A stretch of 64,000 nucleotides of DNA, taken from contig CAZXEN010000004.1 of NCBI GenBank assembly GCA_964639765.1, forward strand, positions 1 to 64,000, written 5' to 3'. The notes beneath the pieces are model-generated. The model made no database searches. It had not been told where the DNA came from and was given only the letters and a program-made list of their open reading frames with translations. The position numbers and the translations under genes were made by a program. This document shows positions 43,552-52,051 of this stretch, one piece after another. Source of the DNA: Scybalousia_A sp964639765 (GTDB taxonomy: Bacteria; Bacteroidota; Bacteroidia; Bacteroidales; P3). Numbering within the stretch: the stretch's first letter is position 1; every line of letters starts with the position of its first letter.

Positions 43552-44307
43552 ATGAACAATGAAAAAAAAATTTCAGCTACGGCTGAAAAGAAAGAAAAGA
43601 AAGAGACTTTAAACTTTTTGAAGTCCAACACAATCAGATTCACCACGGGCATAACGTGGAGACAAAACGGCAAATGGGTTCCAAGCGGCAACATATCTTT
43701 TTCGGAAGATATAAGCCTCTTTGATTTGTTGAAGATAGTCAGTCGTCCAAAGGTCGTACGCGACTTTGAGGAGACCAAACCTTGGCAAAAATCCAAACAC
43801 ACAGACGGTTACATCAATCCTGGATACAAATACAACTATGATTGGTATGCCTTGTGGGAGCCTTGCGAGAAAGACGAACGCAAGATTTTGGACAACGTAT
43901 ATAGGATAGGCGGTGTCCTTATTGATATAGACGGACACAAAACACTGTCTTTCAACGATATTGCCGAGATATTCAAGCAAAACTTTCCTTATTTCTTCAT
44001 CGCCTACACCTCCTATTCTCATTACGACAAAAGCATCTACGACCTTGAGCCGAGACTTAGGATTATCGTGCCGATGAAAACACCAATCAAGCCGAAAGAG
44101 TACAAACTTGCCGTGAATAGCGTGCTGTATATGAGCGGAATACTCAACGAGAATGACACAAAGGAAACAATGTCCTTGGAGAAAGGAATAGACACCTCCA
44201 TGTTTTCTCCCGAGCATTGTTCCTACGCTCCGGTAACGGCAAGAAAAGACTGCTACAAGTATATGTATAGTTCAACAAAAGTTTTATTTGATTTTTATAA
44301 TTTATAG
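43552..44307 (+). CDS. Primase-like protein of a replication module
   Basis: A 251-residue protein. A basic N-terminus (KKISATAEKKEKKETLNFLK) is followed by a core with GVLIDIDGHK (about 121-130; a D-x-D metal-binding pattern) and LEPRLRIIVPM (about 180), as in archaeo-eukaryotic-type primases of mobile elements (the VirE-N/BT4734-like group). I start at MNNEKK; the upstream extension has no support. The next gene begins 3 nt after the stop and encodes the helicase-like partner, so a primase-helicase unit is inferred. Family assignment rests on these motifs only. Confidence 0.6.
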   Translation: MNNEKKISATAEKKEKKETLNFLKSNTIRFTTGITWRQNGKWVPSGNISFSEDISLFDLLKIVSRPKVVRDFEETKPWQKSKHTDGYINPGYKYNYDWYALWEPCEKDERKILDNVYRIGGVLIDIDGHKTLSFNDIAEIFKQNFPYFFIAYTSYSHYDKSIYDLEPRLRIIVPMKTPIKPKEYKLAVNSVLYMSGILNENDTKETMSLEKGIDTSMFSPEHCSYAPVTARKDCYKYMYSSTKVLFDFYNL

Positions 44308-44310
44308 AAT

Positions 44311-46020
44311 ATGAAGAATATGAATATAGAAGAAATAAAGAATATAATATACAAACGCGACCATGCAAATATGGAAGCCAGAAGAGACAGCATTCAAAGG
44401 ATTAGCAAGATTGTTACCTCTGAACACAGCCACATCAACCCTTTTTCTGAACTAATTCAAAAGTTCAATAAAGTAAATTCAAGTATTGATACACTGTGTT
44501 TTGAGTTGTCAGAATATTATATAAAGGAAGGTAACAGGGCAAAGCGTATAGGCTCTGAGGACGCTGCAGGAATTTCTTTTATGGAAGACACCTGCACCTT
44601 TGTATCCTCTCACGAAAGGGACCCTATGGAAAGGAAATCCTATACTCTTTTCGACGCCCTCTGCAAACTGAAATTCAACAACGATTTCAAACAGACCTTG
44701 TTCTATCTTCAGTTGAATAAAGACCGATTTTTACTTAACAATGAAGATTTTCCGTATAGTCATAAAAATCACAAAAAGGTGTCTGAAATTCTTAGGAACT
44801 TCTCCCTCAACAAACTTGCCCCTACCAAACAGGAAAGCATTGTTGAGGCGAAAGAACAGGATGACAACAGCCTTATTATCGGAGACACGATAATATACAA
44901 CGGCTGGACAAGCACCGTTTCAAACCAAGAATACTTGTGTGGAGACTGGTTTCCGTGCGGAAGTGAGACAATTGTCTGCGGACCTTCTTCAAAAGGAAAA
45001 AGTTATTGGGCTGCCTACTTTGTGGGATGTCTGATAAAAAACAGGATTTTCTGCGAACGAACGACGGTTTTCCCTATAGGGGGAACGTTCGTTCGACCCC
45101 CTAAAATCATCATCGTGCTTACTGAAGGGTCTAAAATACAATACCAAGTAGTCTTGGACAAGTTCAATCTTACAGACGAGGAGAAAAAGATTATCTTCTT
45201 CGTGGATTGGACAGGAGAACAGACAAGGGAAGATTTTAAAACCACCCTCAATTATATCAACTACAACTTGAAGAGTGAAGTAAAACTGCTTTTGGTTGAT
45301 TCTCTTACACAAGTAATTTCTTTTCAGAAAAACGATGACATCAGCTCAGCTTTGGACAAACTGCATCTGTTTAATGAGACCACAAAACTGTTTCCACAAT
45401 GTGCTAAGGTGTATATATCTCACCCAGGGAAGCCTGCAAAAGAAAACAGAGGTAGGGAGAGCAAAGAACAGTTCCTCAACACCTTTGACAAGTACAACAT
45501 AATAGGTTCTTCCAATTATGTCAATCTCCCTCGTCAGATACTTATGACCAATTCTTTTATGTATGACAAGAAACTCTATTTCTTTGTGAAGAAAGACAAG
45601 GACAATACGGCTTTCAACAAAAGCATTGAAATACAGGAAGAAGAAAGCAGAATACAACAATTTGTCTTTGAGGATGATATGTATAAATTAGAAGATACGA
45701 ACATAATAGATGAATATTTCTCAAAAGAAGACTTTTCTCATAAACCAAGCATCAGAGAGGTGATAGATAACACTTTGAAAATCTTCAATACCAAGACGAT
45801 GCAAGAGAAAAGAAAAATCATTGAAGAGTTCAAATCCTCTTATGCGAACAGCAATGAAGCAAATCCGATAAATCTGGCTTTGTATCTCTGCGAAACGTTT
45901 GAAATAGAGGGAAGTGACAGGATGAACAAAGACAATATACGCTCTGCCCTCAACAGAACGTCAAACACCCTTAAAATACAATTAATCAGCATTCTGAATA
46001 ATAATACCCATCTTTTGTAG
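44311..46020 (+). CDS. RepA/DnaB-like helicase-type ATPase with a putative invertible 3' half
   Basis: A 569-residue protein. About 200 N-terminal residues are helical. Then comes a RecA-type ATPase core: Walker A VCGPSSKGKSYW (about 220-231), IIIVLTEGSKIQYQ (about 269), Walker B KLLLVDSLTQVISF (about 325-338) and a YISHPGKPAKENRGRESKEQ loop (about 370), as in RepA/AAA_25 helicases. Between Walker A and the TEG motif lies ERTTVFPIGGTFVRP, encoded entirely by the left 46-bp inverted repeat. The right copy starts 4 nt after the stop codon. In the opposite orientation the frame would read GTFVRP-LATKDGYYYSEC and stop at about 275 residues, losing Walker B. The present orientation is therefore the ON state of a likely switch. 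The pairing with the primase-like gene suggests replication of a mobile element or anti-phage activity. Confidence 0.75.
   Translation: MKNMNIEEIKNIIYKRDHANMEARRDSIQRISKIVTSEHSHINPFSELIQKFNKVNSSIDTLCFELSEYYIKEGNRAKRIGSEDAAGISFMEDTCTFVSSHERDPMERKSYTLFDALCKLKFNNDFKQTLFYLQLNKDRFLLNNEDFPYSHKNHKKVSEILRNFSLNKLAPTKQESIVEAKEQDDNSLIIGDTIIYNGWTSTVSNQEYLCGDWFPCGSETIVCGPSSKGKSYWAAYFVGCLIKNRIFCERTTVFPIGGTFVRPPKIIIVLTEGSKIQYQVVLDKFNLTDEEKKIIFFVDWTGEQTREDFKTTLNYINYNLKSEVKLLLVDSLTQVISFQKNDDISSALDKLHLFNETTKLFPQCAKVYISHPGKPAKENRGRESKEQFLNTFDKYNIIGSSNYVNLPRQILMTNSFMYDKKLYFFVKKDKDNTAFNKSIEIQEEESRIQQFVFEDDMYKLEDTNIIDEYFSKEDFSHKPSIREVIDNTLKIFNTKTMQEKRKIIEEFKSSYANSNEANPINLALYLCETFEIEGSDRMNKDNIRSALNRTSNTLKIQLISILNNNTHLL
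45054..45099 (+). repeat. Left 46-bp inverted repeat
   Basis: Identical to the reverse complement of 46025-46070 over all 46 bases. It starts CGAACGAACG, ends CGTTCGTTCGACCC, and has a central CCCTATAGGG, so each copy is itself nearly dyad-symmetric, as expected for a site-specific recombinase site. It lies in frame within the helicase-like gene. Confidence 0.95.
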
Positions 46021-46024
46021 CCAA
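45100..46024. other. Putative invertible DNA segment
   Basis: The 925 bp between the two 46-bp inverted repeats. It carries codons for about the last 306 residues of the helicase-like protein plus its stop. The minus strand carries no long frame joined to the repeat, so inversion would switch the gene off rather than exchange one C-terminus for another. Confidence 0.65.
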
Positions 46025-46070
46025 GGGTCGAACGAACGTTCCCCCTATAGGGAAAACCGTCGTTCGTTCG
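46025..46070 (-). repeat. Right 46-bp inverted repeat
   Basis: Perfect inverted copy of 45054-45099, starting 4 nt after the helicase-like stop codon. It contains GAACGAACGTTCC, whose complement includes AACGTTCGT, resembling the core reported for Mpi invertase sites as I remember it. Confidence 0.95.
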
Positions 46071-46085
46071 GGCTTTGTGCCTAAT
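46042..46085. other. Spacer after right inverted repeat
   Basis: The stretch from the right inverted repeat to the hairpin at 46142 holds no gene or other element I can name. Confidence 0.3.
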
Positions 46086-46141
46086 AATCAGTGATATAAG
46101 AAATCAAACTATCCGAACACCAAAATCAATACTTTAATAGA

Positions 46142-46184
46142 ATACATTAACTCTTTATACCACAAAGAGTTAATGTATGTTTTT
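46142..46184 (+). terminator. Perfect 15-bp hairpin terminator
   Basis: ATACATTAACTCTTT (46142-46156) pairs perfectly with AAAGAGTTAATGTAT (46164-46178) around a 7-nt loop, followed by GTTTTTA. It ends the primase-helicase transcript and may work in both directions. Confidence 0.7.
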
Positions 46185-46218
46185 ATACTACAAATCAATA
46201 TTTTTTTTCTAAAAGGCT

Positions 46219-46569
46219 TCAATTTCTCTGAGCAAATACACTGCTAATCCTTACACTAAAGCCTAAAACATTTCTCCCCTTATTCAGTAAGCAAATAGTT
46301 GTCAATACTTTATAATAGAGTTCGGCTTCTTGCTCTTTCTTGCCGTTTAGATACAATATTATCTCTGAGGTTGCGTTATTTAAAACGTTATGACTCTTAT
46401 ATACATACACTGCAATGAAAGCAGCAATACTTAAGAATTCTGCAAAGCATACGGGAAACTTCCGAACGACAAAGAGCCGGTAAGACTTGATTTCACAAAA
46501 AAAAGAAAAACAAGACACAAAGAAAAAAGTCAATGATATTCTAAAAAAAATGTATCTTTGCATTTCCAA
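46219..46569 (-). pseudogene. Possible remnant of an unknown gene
   Basis: A 116-residue frame whose middle and end (SIAAFIAVYVYKSHNVLN, ATSEIILYLNGKKEQEAELY) look protein-like, while the first 40 residues are low-complexity and hydrophobic. It runs head-to-head into the mscS promoter. It may be the 3' end of a gene that lost its start. I do not recognise the family. Confidence 0.25.
46553..46560 (+). promoter_or_regulatory. -7 box of the mscS promoter
   Basis: TATCTTTG matches TAnnTTTG, 24 nt upstream of the ATG at 46584. Confidence 0.55.
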
Positions 46570-46583
46570 AACAGAAAATAATT

Positions 46584-47666
46584 ATGTTGCAAATAGACAA
46601 TAGTATCTCGCTTATGCAGACGGCTGTCCAAGATACGCTTGCAGACAGCACAAAGGTAGATGAATTTGGTAAAATGATTCAGACCAGGGACAGTATAACA
46701 CACGCAGTAGCAGACAGTGTGAAGAATATGAACATCAGTGATTTCAAAGATGCTATTGTGGGGGATAATACAATTATAAAGGATGGTTTGAGGGCTTTGA
46801 CGGAACTGACGGTTAGTTTTGTGCCTAAATTGATTGTTGCCATTATCATTCTTTGGGTTGGTATGAAGTTCGCCAAGATGCTGAAGAAAATTATAATCAA
46901 AGCATTGGAAAAGCGTAATGCAGAAGTGTCTTTGAAAACTTTTCTTGGTTCGCTGGTGGATATATTGCTGAAGGCAATGATTGTTATCATGGCTATGGAT
47001 GTCATTGGTATCAAAGCAACGTCTTTTATTGCCTTGCTGGGAGCCTTGGGCTTGGCTATTGGTATGGCAATGCAGGGTACTTTACAGAATTTTGCAGGAG
47101 GAGTGATTATTTTGCTTATGAAACCTTTCAAGGTGGATGATTATATAGAGTGTGGCTCATACAAAGGCTATGTTAAGGAAATACGTATCTTTCATACTAT
47201 TATGCGTCCTTTCAATGGCCGTACTATTATCATTCCCAACAGCGAATTGGCTACAAAGAGTCTGATAAACCACACAAAGGAAGGTGTAATCCGTCTTGAT
47301 GTTGTGGCTTCGGTGGCATACGGTACGGATATAGCCAAAGTAAAACGGGTGCTTTGGGATTTGATACGCAAGGAGAAACTTGTCAAATGGGACCCTAAAC
47401 CTCCAACCGTGGCAGTAAGCGATCTCAACAGCAGTTCTGTGGATTTGGTAATATGGCTATGGGTTGATGTGGAAGACTATTGGACGCTATGGAAAAAAAT
47501 CAGGGAAGATGTTTATATAGCCTTCAATGAGAATAATATAGATATTCCGTTTCCACAGGTTACTGTACATAATGCAACACCAAGTGAGCCTGTTCACATG
47601 GAGCCTCGCTTGGATATAAATCCAGAAGAAATACGTCCAAAACAGGAACATGAATTTATTGGGTGA
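46584..47666 (+). CDS. Mechanosensitive ion channel, MscS family
   Basis: A 360-residue inner-membrane channel releasing solutes on hypo-osmotic shock. A soluble N-terminal stretch (about 1-65) is followed by transmembrane helices (LTVSFVPKLIVAIIILWVGM; LVDILLKAMIVIMAMDVIG) and the pore helix with GALGLAIGMAMQGTLQNFAGG (about 152-172), the Gly/Ala packing pattern of TM3. The beta and C-terminal domains (GYVKEIRIFHTIMRPFNGRT; IIIPNSELATKSLINH) are complete. Intact; first gene of the core block after the mobile module. Confidence 0.93.
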   Translation: MLQIDNSISLMQTAVQDTLADSTKVDEFGKMIQTRDSITHAVADSVKNMNISDFKDAIVGDNTIIKDGLRALTELTVSFVPKLIVAIIILWVGMKFAKMLKKIIIKALEKRNAEVSLKTFLGSLVDILLKAMIVIMAMDVIGIKATSFIALLGALGLAIGMAMQGTLQNFAGGVIILLMKPFKVDDYIECGSYKGYVKEIRIFHTIMRPFNGRTIIIPNSELATKSLINHTKEGVIRLDVVASVAYGTDIAKVKRVLWDLIRKEKLVKWDPKPPTVAVSDLNSSSVDLVIWLWVDVEDYWTLWKKIREDVYIAFNENNIDIPFPQVTVHNATPSEPVHMEPRLDINPEEIRPKQEHEFIG

Positions 47667-47810
47667 AGGCGAATAACTCACAAAAAAAATGTTGCTTTTT
47701 GTGGTGCTGTGGCTGTGTTTGGTAAAAAATAAGCTGAAGTTTTTTATCATATCAATAAATTGTATTATTTTTGCACTTTTGTAACGGGAACAAATAAAAA
47801 TAAAACTATA

Positions 47811-48797
47811 ATGCTTAATAGACATTTTTTAAGAGCAAAAGTGCTTCAATCCTTGTATGCTTACTATACTTCAGGTAAATTAGACATAAATGCACAAGAG
47901 AAGTGGATGTTTGACAATATTGATGAGATGTTTGACTTGGAAGTCTATTTGCTTTCCATTATATTTGAAATAAAAGACATTGCTTTGGAGATAATAGAAG
48001 AAGGAAAGAACAAGTTTCGTCCTACACCGGAAGAGATTAATCCTTCTTATCGTTTTGTGGAGAATCCCATGTTTGACCGTATGGCGGAATGCGAACAACT
48101 TACCAAGGCAATAAAGCGTCTGCATATCAATTGGCACGAGCAGGATGACTTGTTAAGGCAGATATTTCTTCGTTTCAAAGCTTCTGAATCATATCAGACC
48201 TATATGCAAAGCGAGGAAGTTACATTTGAACAGCACAGACGGGTAATAGTACAACTGTTCAAGAACTATATCATCAGAGATGCTAACTTCTATGAACTCT
48301 TGATTGAAAGAAAATTCTCTTGGGAAGATGATTACGAGTATTTGTGTCAGGTTGTTATCGTCCTTCTAAGAAATTGGGAAGAAACAAACTGCAAAGACAA
48401 ACAGTTGTCCACTCCTTTTGACAAGAAAATAGACAATATAAAGGAGTCTGACCAAGATTTTATGAAAAATCTTTTGCGAAATACTGCCAGCCATTGGGAA
48501 GAATACGACGAGACAATACACAGAAGAGTGATTAATTGGGATATGGAACGTGTTGTCTTTATAGACATTATCATACTTAAAATGGCGATAACAGAGTTCC
48601 TTTATTGTCCTACCATTCCTTTGCGTGTAACACTCAATGAATATATAGAGTTGTCAAAAGAGTTCTCCACAGAAAAGAGCCGATTGTTTGTCAATGGTCT
48701 TCTGGATAGGATTATAGTGGATTTACGCACGGAAAACAAAATACATAAATACAATGATGATGAATATTTGTTGGATGCAGTTCAACCAAAGAATTAA
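47811..48797 (+). CDS. nusB: Transcription antitermination factor NusB, long form
   Basis: A 328-residue protein whose C-terminal part carries the NusB fold (IHRRVINWDMERVVFIDIII; FLYCPTIPLRVTLNEYIELS; FSTEKSRLFVNGLLDRI). The Bacteroidota form has an N-terminal extension with a degenerate repeat (RHFLRAKVLQSLYAYYTSG), making it more than twice the length of E. coli NusB. With NusE it binds boxA in rRNA leader transcripts. ATG 47811 is preceded by a TATTTTTG box at 47766-47773. It is followed by a DUF1573 gene with overlapping start, a common pairing. Confidence 0.93.
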   Translation: MLNRHFLRAKVLQSLYAYYTSGKLDINAQEKWMFDNIDEMFDLEVYLLSIIFEIKDIALEIIEEGKNKFRPTPEEINPSYRFVENPMFDRMAECEQLTKAIKRLHINWHEQDDLLRQIFLRFKASESYQTYMQSEEVTFEQHRRVIVQLFKNYIIRDANFYELLIERKFSWEDDYEYLCQVVIVLLRNWEETNCKDKQLSTPFDKKIDNIKESDQDFMKNLLRNTASHWEEYDETIHRRVINWDMERVVFIDIIILKMAITEFLYCPTIPLRVTLNEYIELSKEFSTEKSRLFVNGLLDRIIVDLRTENKIHKYNDDEYLLDAVQPKN

Positions 48798-49206
48798 TAG
48801 GATAAAATATCTGTCTGTTGTTTTTTTTGCCTGCGTTTTGTTGTTCTCCTGTTCCAAGAATAACGAACAGATGGATGTTTCTGTTATAAAGAACCAAGCA
48901 GCAATAAAATTTGAGAACGATATTCTGGATTTCCACACAATACGTTCCGGAGAAAAAGTTACAGGCAGTTTCAAGTTTAAGAATGTCGGCGACCACGACC
49001 TTGTTATCGGCGATGTGGCTGCAAACTGCGGCTGCACGGTGGCAGACTATCCCAAGCAGGCAATTAAACCCGGTGAGGAAGGTATGATTTCTGTTACATA
49101 CGATTCAAAAGGAACACACGGAATGAGAATAGAAAAATATGTGACTGTTTCTTCCAATACCAATCCTTCCCGTACCAATCTGAAGATAATTGCAGAGGTG
49201 GATTGA
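48775..49206 (+). CDS. DUF1573 lipoprotein
   Basis: A protein of about 143 residues with a lipoprotein signal (FFACVLLFSCS, Cys acylated). One DUF1573/ASH-like beta-sandwich follows (SGEKVTGSFKFKNVGDHDLV; AANCGCTVADYPKQAIKPGE), including the conserved NCGCT. The family is common after nusB in Bacteroidota; function unknown. The reading frame overlaps the end of nusB by about 20 nt; ATG 48754 is an alternative start. Confidence 0.88.
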   Translation: MQFNQRINRIKYLSVVFFACVLLFSCSKNNEQMDVSVIKNQAAIKFENDILDFHTIRSGEKVTGSFKFKNVGDHDLVIGDVAANCGCTVADYPKQAIKPGEEGMISVTYDSKGTHGMRIEKYVTVSSNTNPSRTNLKIIAEVD

Positions 49207-49246
49207 TTTGTTTTAACTTTTCTTTTTTTTTATTTGACAGCAAGCC

Positions 49247-50998
49247 ATGGATACGTTTCAACAGAATTTTGAAATACGTACTTTGCCTCTAAGTATCAAG
49301 TCTTACAAAAACAAGGTGGAGAAGTTTTTGAATGACAACGGTTTGGAGTTGGATGATGTTGATTATTACGCAGGCGTATTCTTGATTGGAGAAGAAGATG
49401 TCCTGCTTGGTGGAGGCGGCCTTAAAGATAATGTCATCAAATGCATTGCTGTTTCAGATGAATTGCGTGAAACCGGAATGGGAGCCAAACTGATTTCCCA
49501 TCTCTATCTGCAGGCAATAAACAATGGTGAAGACACGGTAAGAGTATTCACCAAGCCTAAAAACAAAGAAATATTTACATCTCTGGGATTTAAACTGTTG
49601 GCAAGTTCAGATAAAGCAATACTTTTAGAAAACGGCAATGGCTTGAAACATTATTGTGATTACCTTACCTCACTAAAAAGAGAAGGGGAGAATGGAGCAA
49701 TTGTTATGAATGCCAATCCTTTTACTTTGGGACACAGATATTTGATAGAAACAGCAGCAGCACAAGTTGATAATCTGTATGTTGTTGTTGTGAAAGAGAA
49801 CAAGAGTCTGTTTTCTTATGAGGAAAGAAAACAGATGATAACTAATGGAGTAGGGGAGTTGAATAATGTAATAGTCTGTGAAGGAAGTGATTATCAAATA
49901 TCAAATATTACATTTCCTACATATTTCCTAAAAGAGGTAACAGATGCAACAGACACTCAGATAACTTTGGATTTGGACTTGTTTTCAAAATATATCGCTC
50001 CTGCTCTGAATATAAAAAAGAGATTTGTTGGAACAGAGCCTAAGGATGTTTTAACTGACAGATATAATGTTTTGATGAATAATATTTTACCTCAAAATGC
50101 TATAGAAGTAGTTGAGATACCAAGAAAACAAAACAATTCTGATGTTATATCTGCAACAAGTGTAAGGGAATATCTGCAATGTTTTGATTTCTACAATGCT
50201 GCACAGTTGGTTTTCCCTACAACCGTTCCTTTTTTGTTGTCAAATCTTGCAGTGCAGTCTATCAGAGCGGAATTGGATACCACTCCTAAACCAGGTTTGG
50301 TTGATAAATTGGACAGCGGAGCTCATTCAGATATGGATTACAACCTTATGCTCAAGAGTATTCTTTCTCTACACCCATACTTTATTGAATTGTCTTGTCT
50401 TGCTTATAATGAAAATGTTATAGATATTGATAGAATAAAAACCATAGGTGTGGAAGCAGAAAAACAAATGCTATTTACAACCAATGGAGTAAATACATAT
50501 AAAGGGGCTTTGTTTTCTATGGGCTTGGTTTTGTTTGCCTCTTCCTACCTATATAAACAAAAAGGCAAAATAGACAAAAAAGAACTACAGGAAACTATAA
50601 AGCATTTGTCTTGTAAATTCTCTCAACCCGATGATACTCACGGTAAAAAAGTGATAGAAAAACATAATATAAAAGGAGCTTTAAGTTCAGCAATGGAAGG
50701 TTATCCGTTGTTGTTTGATGAGTGGCTGCCATTTTTCAGAAACCATAGGAATGAAGAACATTCTTTGATAAAACTTCTTCTGTTTATAATGACTAAGTTG
50801 GATGACACTAATATATACTATCGCAAAGGAGAGGAAGTCATTGCTCGTGTAAAACAACAGGCAAAGGAAGTCCTTGATAATTTCTCTATAGATAAAGTTC
50901 AACAACTTAATACTGAATTTATTAAAGAAAATATCTCACCTGGAGGTGCAGCCGATATGCTTTCCCTGACACTCTTTATACATTCAATTATATGCTAA
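49247..50998 (+). CDS. CitC-CitG fusion for citrate lyase maturation
   Basis: A 583-residue fusion. Residues 1-130 form a GNAT-like domain (LRETGMGAKLISHLYLQA). Residues 145-330 form the CitC nucleotidyltransferase-fold ligase with NPFTLGHRYLIE (about 155), which acetylates the citrate lyase prosthetic group. From about 335 follows CitG, which makes triphosphoribosyl-dephospho-CoA (AELDTTPKPGLVDKLDSGAH; FTTNGVNTYKGALFSMG; SPGGAADMLSLT). No citD, citE, citF or citX gene is in the window, so the lyase itself must be encoded elsewhere or be lost. It is preceded by the DUF1573 gene at 40 nt. Confidence 0.9.
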   Translation: MDTFQQNFEIRTLPLSIKSYKNKVEKFLNDNGLELDDVDYYAGVFLIGEEDVLLGGGGLKDNVIKCIAVSDELRETGMGAKLISHLYLQAINNGEDTVRVFTKPKNKEIFTSLGFKLLASSDKAILLENGNGLKHYCDYLTSLKREGENGAIVMNANPFTLGHRYLIETAAAQVDNLYVVVVKENKSLFSYEERKQMITNGVGELNNVIVCEGSDYQISNITFPTYFLKEVTDATDTQITLDLDLFSKYIAPALNIKKRFVGTEPKDVLTDRYNVLMNNILPQNAIEVVEIPRKQNNSDVISATSVREYLQCFDFYNAAQLVFPTTVPFLLSNLAVQSIRAELDTTPKPGLVDKLDSGAHSDMDYNLMLKSILSLHPYFIELSCLAYNENVIDIDRIKTIGVEAEKQMLFTTNGVNTYKGALFSMGLVLFASSYLYKQKGKIDKKELQETIKHLSCKFSQPDDTHGKKVIEKHNIKGALSSAMEGYPLLFDEWLPFFRNHRNEEHSLIKLLLFIMTKLDDTNIYYRKGEEVIARVKQQAKEVLDNFSIDKVQQLNTEFIKENISPGGAADMLSLTLFIHSIIC

Positions 50999-51193
50999 AA
51001 TACAATGCTTAAAACATTATAGCTTACCTTCCAATAACTACCTAAAGCACAACGCAAAAAAGCATCAAATCTTTTTATCCTAAAACCCAGTCCTTTCATA
51101 CAATTTTCATACAAAAGACTTGGTTTCTTGGTTTTAATTTTCCAACTCCTGATGTTTTCAACAAACATCAGATGCAAAAGTCAAAAGAAGAAA

Positions 51194-51616
51194 CTAATCT
51201 TTTAAAGCCCAACCAAAATAGACACCTTCATCCTTATCATACACAATTATTACTGTATAGCCATCGGCTAACTTCTCATAGATCCATCTGTAAAACTCAT
51301 CTCTGTTTGCTGAACAGAAATCAGGTTTTCCCAAATCATCTCTTGAAGAATAGTATCTGCTATATTCGATACTGCCGGTATTACTCTTATTCAATACCAT
51401 CATTGCATCATCAGACACTTCAGAAACAAGGGTTAGAACCATATTGAGTTTTGCCGAATTCAAACTTTCGCTATTTATTGCGGAACAGACTTTTCGTTCT
51501 GTTTTTGTTTTTTGAACGTCTTCTTCTTCATTTTCATAGCAAGCAGTGAAAATATTTGCCGACAATGCAATTCCCATAAAAATTGCAAATGCCTGTTTTA
51601 AATAGATTTTTCTCAT
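51194..51616 (-). CDS. Small exported lipoprotein-like hypothetical protein
   Basis: 140 residues with a basic-hydrophobic signal (KQAFAIFMGIALSANIFTAC) and a cysteine suited to lipidation. It is followed by an acidic linker and a compact domain ending in TVIIVYDKDEGVYFGWALKD. No family recognised. It is transcribed with the small exported protein at 51725 and the membrane protein at 52052, probably as one regulon. Confidence 0.6.
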   Translation of the reverse strand: MRKIYLKQAFAIFMGIALSANIFTACYENEEEDVQKTKTERKVCSAINSESLNSAKLNMVLTLVSEVSDDAMMVLNKSNTGSIEYSRYYSSRDDLGKPDFCSANRDEFYRWIYEKLADGYTVIIVYDKDEGVYFGWALKD

Positions 51617-51724
51617 TTTTTTTACTATTATTCTAATTTATTACCAATTTTATACTCTTTTATTAAATCTGCTTTTGCAATAAATCTGTTTAACCGCTAT
51701 TCATAATTCCTCCTTTCTTTCTAA

Positions 51725-52036
51725 TTATTTGACAAATAACATATAATACTCTCCGTCCTTTTCGTACATTTCTTTTAGTAGAAAGCCTTCAGATTTTCTT
51801 TCATTCATATACTCCATTAACTCATCTAAATCTTTTGCTATGATATAGAATCTTATCTTGTACTTGGCTAACTCTTGTTTTGATGAGTGCCACGTACTGT
51901 CACCGATGATTTTGTTTATCCTTGTGGTGATGGAGTCTATTTTTCCTTGACTAATGGAATCTTTCCCATTGTCTGCTGTTTGTGAATGGCATGTAACAGC
52001 CATACAAAGTGCCATCGCAAAAAAAATCTTTTTCAT
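51725..52036 (-). CDS. Small exported hypothetical protein
   Basis: 103 residues with a signal peptide (KKIFFAMALCMAVTCHSQ), a helical part (DSITTRINKIIGDSTW), and a C-terminal segment FLLKEMYEKDGEYYMLFVK that resembles the end of the 51194 product (both finish in aromatic beta strands). Family unknown. It is downstream of a sigma/anti-sigma remnant. Confidence 0.6.
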   Translation of the reverse strand: MKKIFFAMALCMAVTCHSQTADNGKDSISQGKIDSITTRINKIIGDSTWHSSKQELAKYKIRFYIIAKDLDELMEYMNERKSEGFLLKEMYEKDGEYYMLFVK

Positions 52037-52051
52037 AACGCTGATATTGTT

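Noticed and set aside
45054..45099. The 46-bp repeat as an ordinary terminator or REP-like element
   Set aside because: One copy is in frame inside a coding sequence, there is no T tract, and the copies are identical and placed exactly around the 3' half of the gene. A dispersed repeat family is still possible and would need a genome-wide search.
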